A DNA stretch of 64,000 bases from Microbacterium sp. AG238 (GTDB lineage Bacteria; Actinomycetota; Actinomycetes; Actinomycetales; Microbacteriaceae): the NCBI RefSeq assembly GCF_003610405.1, contig NZ_RAQC01000001.1:682001-746000 (forward strand). Reading direction: 5' to 3'. The translations under genes and the position numbers were made by a program. Below, one piece after another: positions 36,245 to 46,333 of this stretch (position 1 is its first letter; every line of letters begins with the position of its first letter). Under the pieces are notes generated by a model. The model did no database searches and was not told the origin of the DNA. It saw only the letters and a list, made by a program, of their open reading frames with translations.

Positions 36245-36277
36245 AGGGCCGCGGAGCGGGCAGCAGCTGCCAGGTGA
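36221..36277. repeat. inverted partial copy of the repeat, forming a stem-loop
   Basis: TCACCTGGCAGC in repeat copy 3 (36221-36232) is exactly complementary to GCTGCCAGGTGA at 36266-36277, a 12-bp perfect stem with a 33-base loop, ending 33 bases before the ctaB stop. Confidence 0.7.
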
Positions 36278-36309
36278 AGAGCGAAGCCAGCGCGCAGCCG
36301 GGGGCGGCG

Positions 36310-37254
36310 TCAGAAGGGCAGCAGCGGGTCGACCGCGATGGCCACGAAGACGAGCGTCAAATACGTGATCGACGCATGGAAGACGCGCATCGGACGAGCC
36401 TGCTCGCCGCGGACCGCACGGTTGTACAGGCGGTGCGACTCGTAGAGGAACCAGCCGCCGAAGACGATCGCCGACACGCTGTACACGAGTCCCATGGGCG
36501 CGACCGGGATGAGCAGCAACGAGCACACCACTGTCGCCCACGCGTAGAGGATGACCTGGAGTCCGACCTGCGAGCCGTTGCGTGTGGCGCCCAGCATGGG
36601 CACGTCGACCTCGTCGTAGTCGTTCTTGTACTTCATCGACAGCGGCCAGTAGTGCGGCGGTGTCCAGAGGAACACCAGCACGAACAGGATGAGCGCCGCC
36701 CACGAGAGCGATCCGGTCACGGCGGACCAGCCGATGACGACCGGGAAGCACCCCGCGATGCCGCCCCAGACGATGTTCTGCTCGGTACGACGCTTGAGGA
36801 TCATCGTGTAGATCACGACATAGAAGAAGATGGCGAAGACGCTGAGGGATGCCGCGACCCAGTTGGTCGTCGCGGCGAGCCAGACGGTGGATGCCACGGC
36901 GAGCGTCCACGCGAAGACGAGTGCTCCGCGGGCCGAGACCTCGCCGGTCACGATCGGACGGTTCTCGGTGCGCTTCATGTGCGCGTCGATGTCGCGGTCG
37001 AGGTACATGTTGAACGCGGCGGCGGATCCGGCGCTCATCGCTCCCCCGACCACCGTCGCCAGCACGAGCCACAGGTTCGGCAGGCCGCCGGCGGCGAGGA
37101 TCATCACCGGCACGGTCGTCACCAGCAGAAGCTCGAGCACGCGCGGCTTGGTGAGGGCGACGTAGGCGCGCACCGTGGCACCGAAGGACGTTCCGCGAGA
37201 AGTGTCGACAGAGGCCGAACGCGCAGTCGTCGTGATGTCCATCGCTCCCCGCAT
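36310..37254 (-). CDS. ctaB: heme O synthase (protoheme IX farnesyltransferase)
   Basis: Adds a farnesyl group to heme B to make heme O, the step before ctaA. The 314-residue UbiA-family membrane protein has about eight or nine helices. The two Asp-rich motifs are present: [19 protein letters not shown] near residue 90 and the second [11 protein letters not shown] near 215. It starts with ATG 37254 and is divergent from tkt, with 211 bases between them. Confidence 0.95.
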   Translation of the reverse strand: MRGAMDITTTARSASVDTSRGTSFGATVRAYVALTKPRVLELLLVTTVPVMILAAGGLPNLWLVLATVVGGAMSAGSAAAFNMYLDRDIDAHMKRTENRPIVTGEVSARGALVFAWTLAVASTVWLAATTNWVAASLSVFAIFFYVVIYTMILKRRTEQNIVWGGIAGCFPVVIGWSAVTGSLSWAALILFVLVFLWTPPHYWPLSMKYKNDYDEVDVPMLGATRNGSQVGLQVILYAWATVVCSLLLIPVAPMGLVYSVSAIVFGGWFLYESHRLYNRAVRGEQARPMRVFHASITYLTLVFVAIAVDPLLPF

Positions 37255-37465
37255 CTCACCGCTGTGAACCTGTTCAGTCTAGGGCATCCGCCGACGACGT
37301 CCTCCGCCGGGCCGCCCGTACCACGACCGTCACAAGACGACGTCCGCGCCCCGGCAGCCTGACGTCATCGCTATGCTGAACACATACGCGCGCCGGCGCC
37401 GAAACCCTCCCTTCCTGACTGCGGAGCGGCATGCGCAGGCGCTGCCTCTCGAGAAAGGCGACCGA

Positions 37466-39544
37466 GTGTCGGAACTTCGTTGGGACGAGATCGATCGGCG
37501 CGCGGTGGACACCGCCCGCGTCCTGGCCGCGGATGCGGTGGAGAAGGTGGGCAACGGCCACCCGGGTACGGCCATGAGCCTGGCCCCTGCCGCCTACCTC
37601 CTCTATCAGCGCGTGCTGCGCCACGATCCGGCGGACACCGACTGGCTCGGACGTGACCGCTTCATCCTGTCGGCCGGGCACTCCTCGCTCACGCAGTACG
37701 TGCAGCTCTATCTGGGCGGCTTCGGACTCGAGCTCGACGACCTCAAGGCGCTGCGCACGTGGGGGTCGCTGACTCCCGGACACCCCGAGTACGGCCACAC
37801 CAAGGGCGTCGAGATCACGACCGGCCCCCTCGGTCAGGGCCTGGCGACGTCCGTCGGCTTCGCCTACGCGGCGCGTTACGAGCGCGGACTGTTCGACCCC
37901 GAGGCGCCGGCGGGCACCTCTCCGTTCGATCACTTCATCTATGTGATCGCGAGCGACGGCGACATGCAGGAGGGCATCACGGCTGAAGCCGGATCGCTCG
38001 CCGGACACCAGCAGCTCGGCAACCTGATCGCGATCTACGACGCGAACCAGATCTCGATCGAGGATGACACGAACGTCGCCTTCACCGAGGATGTCGCCGC
38101 ACGCTACGAGGCGTACGGCTGGCACGTGCAGACGGTCGACTGGAAGAGCACGGGCGAGTACGTCGAAGACGTCGCCGCGCTCTACGCCGCGATCGAGGCC
38201 GCGAAGGGCGAGACCGACAAGCCGTCCCTCATCGTGCTCAAGACGATCATCGGATGGCCGGCTCCCGGCAAGCAGAACACCGGCAAGATCCACGGGTCGG
38301 CGCTCGGCGCCGACGAGCTCGCCGCTACCAAGAAGGTGCTCGGCTTCGACCCCGAGAAGAGCTTCGAGGTCGCCGACGACGTCATCGAGCACACGCGCGC
38401 CCTCGCCGAGCGCGCCGCAGCGGAGCGTGCCGAATGGCAGAAGTCGTTCGACGCGTGGGCCGACGCCAACCCCGAGCGTAAGGCGCTGCTCGACCGGCTC
38501 GAGTCCGGCGAGCTGCCGGCCGACGTCTCGGTCCCGGCATTCGAGGCGGGCAAGGCCGTCTCGACCCGCGCCGCGAGCGGACAGGTCATCAACGCCCTCG
38601 CCGACCAGCTCCCCGAGCTGTGGGGCGGCTCGGCCGACCTCGCCGAGTCGAACCTGACGACGATCAAGTCGGGCAAGAGCTTCATCCCCACCGAGTGGTC
38701 GACGCACGAGTGGTCGGGCGACCCCTACGGCCGCGTCCTGCACTTCGGCATCCGCGAGCACGCGATGGGTGCGATCGTCAACGGCATCGTCCTGCACGGC
38801 AAGACGCGCGCCTTCGGCGGCACCTTCCTCATCTTCAGCGACTACATGCGCCCCGCGGTGCGTCTGGCCGCTTTGATGAACATCCCCTCGATCTACGTGT
38901 GGACGCACGACTCCATCGCCCTCGGCGAGGACGGGCCCACGCACCAGCCGATCGAGCAGATCTCGTCGCTGCGCCTGATCCCGAACTTCACCGTCGTCCG
39001 TCCGGCCGACGCGAATGAGACGGCCGCGGCGTGGCACGAGCTGCTCCGTCGTCAGGGCGGCCCCGCTGGCATCGCGCTCACGCGTCAGAACGTCCCGGTC
39101 TTCCCCCGCGGTGAAGACGGCTTCGCGACCACCGACGGCGTCGCGAAGGGCGCCTACGTGCTCATCGACGCCGAGGGCGGTCAGCCCGACGTGATCATCG
39201 TCGCGACCGGGTCCGAGGTCCAGCTGGCGGTCGAGGCACGCGAGGCGCTCGCGGCGGACGGCATCCGGGCGCGCGTCGTCTCAGCGCCGTCGCTGGAGTG
39301 GTTCGCGGAGCAGGACGAGGCGTACCGTGAGTCGGTGCTCCCCGCCGCCGTTCGGGCGCGCGTGTCCGTCGAGGCCGGCGCCACCCCGCTGTGGCGCTCG
39401 ATCGTCGGCGACACCGGCCGTTCGGTCGGTATCGATCACTTCGGCGCGTCCGCCGACTACCAGACCCTGTTCGAGAAGTTCGGAATCACCACCGAGGCCG
39501 TCGTCGCGGCCGCCCGCGCAACTGTTGAGGAGAACAACGCATGA
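37466..39544 (+). CDS. tkt: transketolase
   Basis: Moves two-carbon units between sugar phosphates, with thiamine diphosphate, in the pentose-phosphate pathway. The 692-residue enzyme has [13 protein letters not shown] near residue 28, the ThDP/Mg motif SDGDMQEGI near 160, and [18 protein letters not shown] in the pyrimidine domain. The open frame starts earlier at 37373, but GTG 37466 has a purine-rich AAAGG site and gives the family N-terminus [15 protein letters not shown]. It leads the operon tkt-tal-pgi-zwf-opcA-pgl. Confidence 0.96.
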   Translation: MSELRWDEIDRRAVDTARVLAADAVEKVGNGHPGTAMSLAPAAYLLYQRVLRHDPADTDWLGRDRFILSAGHSSLTQYVQLYLGGFGLELDDLKALRTWGSLTPGHPEYGHTKGVEITTGPLGQGLATSVGFAYAARYERGLFDPEAPAGTSPFDHFIYVIASDGDMQEGITAEAGSLAGHQQLGNLIAIYDANQISIEDDTNVAFTEDVAARYEAYGWHVQTVDWKSTGEYVEDVAALYAAIEAAKGETDKPSLIVLKTIIGWPAPGKQNTGKIHGSALGADELAATKKVLGFDPEKSFEVADDVIEHTRALAERAAAERAEWQKSFDAWADANPERKALLDRLESGELPADVSVPAFEAGKAVSTRAASGQVINALADQLPELWGGSADLAESNLTTIKSGKSFIPTEWSTHEWSGDPYGRVLHFGIREHAMGAIVNGIVLHGKTRAFGGTFLIFSDYMRPAVRLAALMNIPSIYVWTHDSIALGEDGPTHQPIEQISSLRLIPNFTVVRPADANETAAAWHELLRRQGGPAGIALTRQNVPVFPRGEDGFATTDGVAKGAYVLIDAEGGQPDVIIVATGSEVQLAVEAREALAADGIRARVVSAPSLEWFAEQDEAYRESVLPAAVRARVSVEAGATPLWRSIVGDTGRSVGIDHFGASADYQTLFEKFGITTEAVVAAARATVEENNA

Positions 39545-40647
39545 GCACGCCCACCCAGGATCTCTCCGACGCCGGCGTCAGCATCTGGCTCGACGACCTG
39601 TCGCGTCAGCGCATCACGACCGGCAACCTGCAGGAGCTCATCGACACCCGCAATGTCGTCGGGGTGACGACGAACCCCTCGATCTTCCAGGCCGCCATCA
39701 GCGCGGGCGTCGGATACGAGGAGGCCATCGAGGCGCAGGCGAAGGCCGGAGCGTCGACCGATGACACGATCTTCGAGCTGACCACGACGGACGTCCGCGA
39801 CGCGTCCGACATCTTCCGCCCGATCTTCGACAAGACCGGCGGCGTCGACGGCCGGGTGTCGATCGAGGTGTCCCCCGACCTCGCGCACGACACCGACGCG
39901 ACGATCGCCGAGGCGAAGAAGCTCGCGGCCGCGGTCGACCGGCCCAACGTCCTCATCAAGATCCCCGCGACCAAGGCCGGGCTCCCCGCGATCACCGAGG
40001 TCATCGCAGCAGGGATCAGCGTCAACGTCACGCTGATCTTCTCGCTCGAGCGCTACAGCGAGGTCATCGACGCCTACCTCGTCGGTCTCGAGCGCGCCCG
40101 CACGGCGGGCATCGACCTGGGCGGCATCCACTCGGTCGCCTCGTTCTTCGTGTCGCGCGTCGACACCGAGGTCGACAAGCGCCTCACCGCGATCGGATCG
40201 GATGCCGCGAACGAGCTGAAGTCGCTCGCCGGTGTCGCCAACGCACGCCTCGCCTACGAGCTGTTCGAGAAGAAGTTCGCCGAGCAGCGCGCCCAGGACC
40301 TCGTCGCGGCCGGCGCGAACCTGCAGCGTCCGCTGTGGGCCTCCACCGGCGTGAAGGACCCGGCCCTGCCGGACACCCTCTACGTCACCGAGCTCGTCGC
40401 TCCCGGCACCGTGAACACGATGCCCGAGAAGACGCTCGAGGCGACCTTCGACCACGGCGTGATCTCGGGCGACACCGTCACCGGAGCGTACGAGGCCGCA
40501 CATAAGGTCTTCGACGACCTCGCGGCCGTGGGCGTCGACCTCGATGACGTCACCCAGCTGCTGGAGGATGAGGGTGTCGACAAGTTCATCGCGTCGTGGC
40601 ACGACCTGCAGGGCACGGTGACCGCGGCTCTGGAGAGCGCCCGTTGA
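39541..40647 (+). CDS. tal: transaldolase
   Basis: Transfers dihydroxyacetone units between sugar phosphates. The 368-residue TIM-barrel enzyme has [14 protein letters not shown] near residue 40, the Schiff-base Lys in [12 protein letters not shown] near 142, and the family end [14 protein letters not shown] 39541 overlaps the tkt stop by four bases (ATGA). It belongs to the long actinobacterial/cyanobacterial transaldolase class. Confidence 0.95.
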   Translation: MSTPTQDLSDAGVSIWLDDLSRQRITTGNLQELIDTRNVVGVTTNPSIFQAAISAGVGYEEAIEAQAKAGASTDDTIFELTTTDVRDASDIFRPIFDKTGGVDGRVSIEVSPDLAHDTDATIAEAKKLAAAVDRPNVLIKIPATKAGLPAITEVIAAGISVNVTLIFSLERYSEVIDAYLVGLERARTAGIDLGGIHSVASFFVSRVDTEVDKRLTAIGSDAANELKSLAGVANARLAYELFEKKFAEQRAQDLVAAGANLQRPLWASTGVKDPALPDTLYVTELVAPGTVNTMPEKTLEATFDHGVISGDTVTGAYEAAHKVFDDLAAVGVDLDDVTQLLEDEGVDKFIASWHDLQGTVTAALESAR

Positions 40648-42263
40648 GCTTCGAGATCCACGTCTCGGGGCACGTCTCCGAGGTCGTCGAGCAGACGCTG
40701 CCCCGACTCGTGAGCGATCTGGTGGCGAGCGGCATCACCGCGGGTGACGCCGACCTGTGGGGGCCGGATGCCGCGGACGAGGCGTCCCGCCGACTCGGCT
40801 GGGTGCAGGCCGTCACCGTGTCGCGCCCGCTCGTCGCGGAGATCGAGGCGCTGCGCGCCGAGCTCGTCGACCGAGGCATCACCCGGGTCGTGCTGGCCGG
40901 GATGGGCGGTTCGTCGCTCGCTCCCGAGGTCATCGCACGCACCCACGGTGTGCCGCTGACGATCCTCGATTCCACCGCGCCCGGGCAGGTCCTGGCGGCT
41001 ATCGACGGCGACGCCGAGACGGGCGGTCTCGCCGAGACCGTCCTCGTCGTGTCGTCGAAGTCGGGGTCGACCGTCGAGACCGACTCGGCCCGGCGCGCGT
41101 TCGCCGCGGCCTGGAGCGACCTCGGCATCGACCCGGCCGACCGCATCGTCGTCGTCACCGACCCCGGTTCGCCGCTCGAGGCCGAGGCCCGCGAAGCGGG
41201 GCACCGGGTCTTCACCGCCGACCCGACCGTCGGGGGCCGGTACTCTGCCCTGACCGCGTTCGGGCTGGTGCCGGCTGGTCTCGCGGGAGCCGACATCGGG
41301 CAGCTGCTCGATGAGGCCGACGCGACGCTGCTCGAGGTGGCCGTCGACGATCCGCGCAACCCCGCGCTCGTGCTCGCTGCGGCGATCGCGGGCGGAGAGC
41401 CGCGCCGCGACAAGCTCGCCCTCATCAGCGACGGCACCCACATCGTGGGTCTCCCCGACTGGATCGAGCAGCTGGTCGCCGAGTCGACGGGAAAGGCCGG
41501 CACCGGCATCCTGCCCGTCGTCGCGACGCCGCTCTCCCCCGAGCTCGATCTGCTGCCCGACGACCTGCAGGTCGTCAGGCTCGTCGGCGACGCCGTCCAT
41601 TTCCAGATCCTCGAGCAGCATCCCGGCGAGGTGCTCGTCAGCGGGTCGCTCGGAGCGCAGTTCCTCGTGTGGGAGTACGCGACCGCGATCGCCGGGCGTC
41701 TGCTCGGGATCAACCCGTTCGACCAGCCCGATGTCGAGGCGGCCAAGACTGCGGCGCGAGGTCTGCTCGATGCACAGCCTGCTCCCACCGCACCGCTGTT
41801 CGTCGAGAACGGTGTCGAGGTCCGGGTCTCCGACCCGTCGCTCGCGGCAGACCGCACGCTGGCGGGCGTCCTCGAGCACCTGTGGCAGAGCGTCCCGTCC
41901 GACGGGTACGTCGCCGTGCAGGCGTACGTCGATCGCACCTCGGTGCCGCAGCTGGCCGGTGTGCGCGAGCTGATCGCGGCGGACTCCGGCCGCCCGACCA
42001 CGTTCGGCTGGGGACCACGATTCCTGCACTCCACTGGTCAATATCACAAGGGCGGCCCCGCGAACGGCGTCTTCCTCCAGATCACCGAGCGAACCGATGT
42101 CGACCTCGAGATTCCCGGTCGGCCGTTCACGTTCGGCCGACTGATCGAAGCGCAGGCCTCCGGCGACGCCGCAGTCCTCGCCGAGCGCGGCCGTCCGGTC
42201 GTCACGCTCACCCTGACGGACCCCGCAACCGAGGTCCTCACCCTTTTCGAAGCCGCCCAGTAG
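40644..42263 (+). CDS. pgi: glucose-6-phosphate isomerase
   Basis: Interconverts glucose- and fructose-6-phosphate. The 539-residue protein has the sugar isomerase (SIS) fold: [12 protein letters not shown] near residue 92, [16 protein letters not shown] near 135 and the [16 protein letters not shown] segment near 358. The start is TTG 40644, overlapping the tal stop by four bases (TTGA); no other in-frame start fits. Its place inside tkt-tal-zwf is typical of Micrococcales. Confidence 0.93.
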   Translation: MSFEIHVSGHVSEVVEQTLPRLVSDLVASGITAGDADLWGPDAADEASRRLGWVQAVTVSRPLVAEIEALRAELVDRGITRVVLAGMGGSSLAPEVIARTHGVPLTILDSTAPGQVLAAIDGDAETGGLAETVLVVSSKSGSTVETDSARRAFAAAWSDLGIDPADRIVVVTDPGSPLEAEAREAGHRVFTADPTVGGRYSALTAFGLVPAGLAGADIGQLLDEADATLLEVAVDDPRNPALVLAAAIAGGEPRRDKLALISDGTHIVGLPDWIEQLVAESTGKAGTGILPVVATPLSPELDLLPDDLQVVRLVGDAVHFQILEQHPGEVLVSGSLGAQFLVWEYATAIAGRLLGINPFDQPDVEAAKTAARGLLDAQPAPTAPLFVENGVEVRVSDPSLAADRTLAGVLEHLWQSVPSDGYVAVQAYVDRTSVPQLAGVRELIAADSGRPTTFGWGPRFLHSTGQYHKGGPANGVFLQITERTDVDLEIPGRPFTFGRLIEAQASGDAAVLAERGRPVVTLTLTDPATEVLTLFEAAQ

Positions 42264-42276
42264 GAAGACCCCTCCC

Positions 42277-43824
42277 ATGACCGTGGAGATCTCGCGCGCC
42301 CACAACCCTCTGCGCGATCCCGACGACCGTCGTATGAACCGCATCGCGGGGCCGAGCGCCCTGGTGATCTTCGGTGTCACCGGCGACCTGTCGCGCAAGA
42401 AGCTCATGCCCGCCGTGTACGACCTCGCCAACCGCGGATTGCTGCCCCCGGGGTTCGCCCTCGTCGGGTTCGCCCGACGCGACTGGGAGGACCAGGACTT
42501 CGCCGAGGTCGTGCACTCCGCGGTGAAGCAGTACGCCCGCACGCCGTTCCGGGAGGAGACGTGGAAGCAGCTCCTTCAGGGCATCCGCTTCGTCTCGGGC
42601 GAGTTCGGCGACGCCGACGCGTTCAGCCGGTTGCGCGAGACCGTCGAGAAGCTCGACGTGGATCGCGGGACGATGGGCAATCACGCGTTCTACCTGTCGA
42701 TCCCGCCGAAGGACTTCCCCATCGTCGCGAAGCAGCTGAAGGACTCGGGCCTGGTCGACGAGCACGCCGACGCCGACACCTGGCGGCGCGTGGTCATCGA
42801 GAAGCCGTTCGGCAGCGACCTGAAGACGGCACGCGAGCTGAACGCCGCGCTCGAAGTGGCCTTCCCGGCTGATTCGATCTTCCGCATCGACCACTACCTC
42901 GGCAAAGAGACGGTGCAGAACATCCTCGCCCTTCGCTTCGCGAACGAGATGTTCGAGCCGATCTGGAACGCGAACTACGTCGACCACGTGCAGATCACGA
43001 TGGCCGAGGACATCGGCGTCGGCGGGCGTGCCGGTTACTACGACGGCATCGGTGCAGCGCGCGACGTCATCCAGAACCACCTGCTGCAGCTCCTCGCGCT
43101 GACGGCGATGGAGGAGCCCATCTCCATGGAGGCCAACCACCTTCGTGCCGAGAAGGAGAAGGTCCTGGCGGCCGTCCAGCTGCCCGACGATCTGTCGACG
43201 GCGACCGCTCGCGGTCAGTACGCCGGCGGTTGGCAGGGCGGCGAAGAGGTGACCGGCTTCCTCGCCGAAGACGGCATGAACCCGGAGTCCACGACCGAGA
43301 CGTACGCGGCCATCAAGGTCGACATCGCCACACGGCGGTGGGCGGGCGTGCCGTTCTACCTGCGGACGGGCAAGCGTCTCGGCCGGCGCGTCACCGAGAT
43401 CGCCGTCGTGTTCAAGCGTGCGCCGCAGCATCTGTTCCTGCGCAACCAGACGACCGAGCTCGGGCAGAATGCCCTCGTCATCCGGGTTCAGCCGGATGAG
43501 GGCGTCACGATCCGTTTCGGGTCGAAGGTCCCGGGCGCCGCCACGGAGGTTCGCGACGTCACGATGGACTTCGGCTACGGCCACGCGTTCACCGAGTCGA
43601 GCCCCGAGGCGTACGAACGCCTGATCCTGGATGTCCTCCTCGGAGACCCGCCGCTGTTCCCGCGCCACGAAGAGGTCGAGCTGTCGTGGCGGATCCTCGA
43701 CCCCGTGGAGGAGTTCTGGGCGAAGCAGGGCGGCCCGCTCGAACAGTACGCCCCGGGCTCCTGGGGTCCCACTTCCGCAGATGAGCTGCTGGCCCGCGAC
43801 GGCCGCGTCTGGAGGCGTCCATGA
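42277..43824 (+). CDS. zwf: glucose-6-phosphate 1-dehydrogenase
   Basis: Oxidises glucose-6-phosphate to 6-phosphogluconolactone and gives NADPH. The 515-residue enzyme has the Rossmann motif FGVTGDLSRKKLMPA near residue 30, the catalytic EKPFGSDL, and the substrate-binding RIDHYLGKETVQN near 205. It starts 13 bases after pgi and overlaps opcA by four bases. Confidence 0.97.
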   Translation: MTVEISRAHNPLRDPDDRRMNRIAGPSALVIFGVTGDLSRKKLMPAVYDLANRGLLPPGFALVGFARRDWEDQDFAEVVHSAVKQYARTPFREETWKQLLQGIRFVSGEFGDADAFSRLRETVEKLDVDRGTMGNHAFYLSIPPKDFPIVAKQLKDSGLVDEHADADTWRRVVIEKPFGSDLKTARELNAALEVAFPADSIFRIDHYLGKETVQNILALRFANEMFEPIWNANYVDHVQITMAEDIGVGGRAGYYDGIGAARDVIQNHLLQLLALTAMEEPISMEANHLRAEKEKVLAAVQLPDDLSTATARGQYAGGWQGGEEVTGFLAEDGMNPESTTETYAAIKVDIATRRWAGVPFYLRTGKRLGRRVTEIAVVFKRAPQHLFLRNQTTELGQNALVIRVQPDEGVTIRFGSKVPGAATEVRDVTMDFGYGHAFTESSPEAYERLILDVLLGDPPLFPRHEEVELSWRILDPVEEFWAKQGGPLEQYAPGSWGPTSADELLARDGRVWRRP

Positions 43825-44762
43825 TCGTCGATCTGCCCGACACGACCGTGTCGAAGATCGCCCGCGAACTCGTCAACGTGCGAGAGGAGGGCGGCGCGGT
43901 CGCCCTCGGCCGCGTGCTCACACTGGTCATCGCGACCTCGCACGGACTCGAAGAAGACGCGATCGAGGCCGCGAACGACGCGTCCCGCGAGCATCCCATG
44001 CGCGTGATCGTGCTGATCACCAACCCGGATGGCGAGTCGAAGCTCGACGCGCAGATCCGGGTGGGCGGCGACGCCGGCGCGAGCGAGGTCATCGTCCTGC
44101 GCGCCAGCGGCGGAGCAGCAAGCAACGACGAGGCCCTCATCACGGGCCTGCTGCTCCCTGATGCCCCCGTCGTGGCATGGTGGCCCGATCACCCGCCGGC
44201 AGACCCGTCGCAGTCCCCCATCGGCCGCATCGCGCAGCGCCGCATCACGGATGCTGCCACCCTTCCCTACGACAGCGGACGACTCGCCGCTCTCGGTGCA
44301 GGCTACGCGCCCGGCGACACCGATCTCGCCTGGACCCGTCTGACGCACTGGCGCGAGCAGCTCGCCGCCGTGCTGGATCAGCCGCCCTACGACGCCGTGA
44401 CCGAGGTCGAGGTCATCGGAAGCGGCAGCTCCCCGTCGACGGGCCTGCTCGCCGCGTGGCTGTGCCTGATGCTCGATGTTCCGGTGAACTGGCAATATGC
44501 CCCTCGCGAGGAATGGGAGCACGGCATCCGCAGCGTGCGCCTGAAGCGCCCGAGCGGCGACGTCCTGCTCGAGCGGACGTCGACGGTCGACGCCACCCTG
44601 ACCCAGCCCGGCCAGCCGTCGCACGACCTCGTCCTCCCCCGCCGCACGCTCCGCGAGTGCCTCGCCGAAGAGCTACGGCGTCTCGGACCCGATGTCCTGT
44701 ACGGCCGTGTCATCACCGACGGCTGGGCGCAGCTGCACCGCTCACCGGCAGGAGACGCCTGA
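43821..44762 (+). CDS. opcA: G6PDH assembly protein OpcA
   Basis: A 313-residue protein that in actinobacteria and cyanobacteria aids assembly or redox control of G6PDH. It begins MIVDLPDTTVSKIARELVNV, has a central LPDAPVVAWWPDHPP segment, and no catalytic motifs. ATG 43821 overlaps the zwf stop (ATGA), matching its partner role. One base separates its stop from the next gene. Confidence 0.95.
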   Translation: MIVDLPDTTVSKIARELVNVREEGGAVALGRVLTLVIATSHGLEEDAIEAANDASREHPMRVIVLITNPDGESKLDAQIRVGGDAGASEVIVLRASGGAASNDEALITGLLLPDAPVVAWWPDHPPADPSQSPIGRIAQRRITDAATLPYDSGRLAALGAGYAPGDTDLAWTRLTHWREQLAAVLDQPPYDAVTEVEVIGSGSSPSTGLLAAWLCLMLDVPVNWQYAPREEWEHGIRSVRLKRPSGDVLLERTSTVDATLTQPGQPSHDLVLPRRTLRECLAEELRRLGPDVLYGRVITDGWAQLHRSPAGDA

Positions 44763-44763
44763 G

Positions 44764-45537
44764 ATGCCCACCGCCGAGAAACGCGTCGTCATCAGCCCCG
44801 ACGTCGACACCCTCACGGGCTCCATCGCATCGCGCTTTCTCGATCGCGTGGCGAAGTGGGGTGCGGACGGGAGAACCGTCAACGTCGGACTCGCCGGCGG
44901 CGGGATCATCGGCGATGTGCTCGAACGGCTGGGGGCCCACACCGATCGCGACAGCGTCGATTGGTCACGCGTTCACTTCTGGTGGGTCGACGAACGTTTC
45001 GTGCCGCGCGAGAGCGATGACCGGAACGAGGCGATCGCTCGCCGGGCATTCCTCGACACGATCGCCGTCCCCGCGGAGAACGTGCATCCGATCGCCGCGT
45101 CCGACGAGGTGCCGGATGCCGAAGCTGCCGCGACCGCCTACGCGGCGGAACTCGCCGCTGCGGGAGCGGACGACGTCGCCTGGCCCGTCTTCGACATCTG
45201 CTTCCTCGGCGTCGGTCCCGACGGTCACATCGCGTCGCTGTTCCCCGACCGCGGCGAGATCCGGATCACCGACAGCGCGGTCGCAGCCGTCCACGAGTCG
45301 CCGAAGCCGCCGTCTGACCGCGTGACCCTGACTCGTCCCGTGATCAACGCGTCCAAGCGCGTCTGGATGGTGCTGGCCGGGCCCGACAAGTCGGCGGCAC
45401 TGGGCCTCGCCCTCGCCGGTGCGAGCTATCACAGTGTCCCTGCGGCCGGGGCGAAGGGCACCCGCCGGACGATCCTGTTCACCGACGAGGCGACGGCGTC
45501 GCAGGTGCCGCCGGAGCTCATCGACGACCAGTACTGA
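44764..45537 (+). CDS. pgl: 6-phosphogluconolactonase
   Basis: Hydrolyses the lactone made by G6PDH. The 257-residue NagB-fold protein has VNVGLAGGGIIGDVLERL near residue 40, HFWWVDERFVPRESDDRNE near 77 and FLGVGPDGHIASLFP near 147. ATG 44764 is one base from the opcA stop. It ends the pentose-phosphate operon; a very strong hairpin follows. Confidence 0.95.
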   Translation: MPTAEKRVVISPDVDTLTGSIASRFLDRVAKWGADGRTVNVGLAGGGIIGDVLERLGAHTDRDSVDWSRVHFWWVDERFVPRESDDRNEAIARRAFLDTIAVPAENVHPIAASDEVPDAEAAATAYAAELAAAGADDVAWPVFDICFLGVGPDGHIASLFPDRGEIRITDSAVAAVHESPKPPSDRVTLTRPVINASKRVWMVLAGPDKSAALGLALAGASYHSVPAAGAKGTRRTILFTDEATASQVPPELIDDQY

Positions 45538-45550
45538 CACCGTCGACGAC

Positions 45551-45596
45551 ACGAACGAAGAGAGCGGATGCCGTGGCATCCGCTCTCTTCGTTCGT
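45551..45596. terminator. 22-bp perfect bidirectional terminator
   Basis: Bases 45551-45572 are perfectly complementary to 45575-45596, with only two unpaired central bases. It separates the convergent pgl and rbpA. One arm has AGAGAG and GATGCC segments and the other CTCTCTTCGTTCG, giving a pyrimidine-rich exit on both strands. Confidence 0.9.
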
Positions 45597-45611
45597 CGCG
45601 ACGGTGTCGCG

Positions 45612-45968
45612 TCAGTTGAGTCCGCGACGCTCGCGAAGCTGCTGCAGCGCCTCGTCGAGGAGCTGCTCGGCTTCCTCGTCGGTGCGCCGCTCCTTCACGT
45701 AGGCGAGGTGGGTCTTGTAGGGCTCGGTCTTGGCGACAGCGGGCGGATTCGCCTTGTCGCGGCCGGCCGGCAGCCCCGAATGGGGCGAGTCGATCGTTTC
45801 GGGGATCTCGTCGTCGGCGATACCGGCGGCGAAGTAGCGCACGGTCTCGTTGCCGAGGGCGTCCCAGTACGAGATCGCCACGCGATCAGCGTGGTGACCG
45901 TGGTCCTGCTCACCCATGGGGCCGGCGCCGACACGGGTGCCGCGGATCGCGTTGCCTCCGGTGGCCAT
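45612..45968 (-). CDS. rbpA: RNA polymerase-binding protein RbpA
   Basis: An actinobacterial transcription factor that stabilises the sigma-RNA polymerase holoenzyme. The 118-residue protein has the disordered N-terminal GGNAIRGTRVGAGPMGE, the core domain with HHADRVAISYWDALGNETVRYFAA, and the C-terminal sigma-interacting EEAEQLLDEALQQLRER. It uses the four-residue RVGAGP-type basic linker. Its ATG shares one base with the secG stop (TGATG), so the two are coupled. Confidence 0.96.
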   Translation of the reverse strand: MATGGNAIRGTRVGAGPMGEQDHGHHADRVAISYWDALGNETVRYFAAGIADDEIPETIDSPHSGLPAGRDKANPPAVAKTEPYKTHLAYVKERRTDEEAEQLLDEALQQLRERRGLN

Positions 45969-46216
45969 CAGAGCACCGTGAACTTCGTGATGAGCCCGAG
46001 GGCGACGATCGAGAGGAACCAGGCCAGGGCGAGGACGATCGTGAACCGGTTGAGGTTGCGCTCGGCGAGGCCCGATGAGCCCATCGCGGAACTCATCCCG
46101 CCGCCGAACATGTCGGACAGGCCGCCGCCACGCCCCTTGTGGAGCAGGATCAGCAACGTCAGGAGCAGGCTGGTGATGCCCAGAAGCACCTGCAGCACGA
46201 ACTCGAGGATCTGCAC
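45968..46216 (-). CDS. secG: preprotein translocase subunit SecG
   Basis: A small subunit of the SecYEG channel. The 82-residue protein has two hydrophobic helices with the family motif LLHKGRGGGLSDMFGGG between them. GTG 46216 is chosen because it gives the usual MxxLxxVLQVLLGI start and lies about 11 bases after GGAAAGG; the earlier GTG 46228 and the 102-residue frame are alternatives. Order tpiA-secG-rbpA is common in this group. Confidence 0.9.
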   Translation of the reverse strand: MQILEFVLQVLLGITSLLLTLLILLHKGRGGGLSDMFGGGMSSAMGSSGLAERNLNRFTIVLALAWFLSIVALGLITKFTVL

Positions 46217-46289
46217 GGTGGTCGTCACCTTTCCGGCGATCGTTCCGATCGCACGAGGGTCAAGTATATCCAGCACCTGCGCGGATACG

Positions 46290-46330
46290 CGTACGGCCCG
46301 GCGACCTGTCGTTGGTCGCCGGGCCGTACG
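46290..46330 (-). terminator. 17-bp hairpin between tpiA and secG
   Basis: Perfect 17-bp stem (46290-46306 with 46314-46330) and a 7-base loop, four bases after the tpiA stop. No U tract follows. It may end the gap-pgk-tpiA transcript or attenuate read-through into secG-rbpA. Confidence 0.75.
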
Positions 46331-46333
46331 ACG

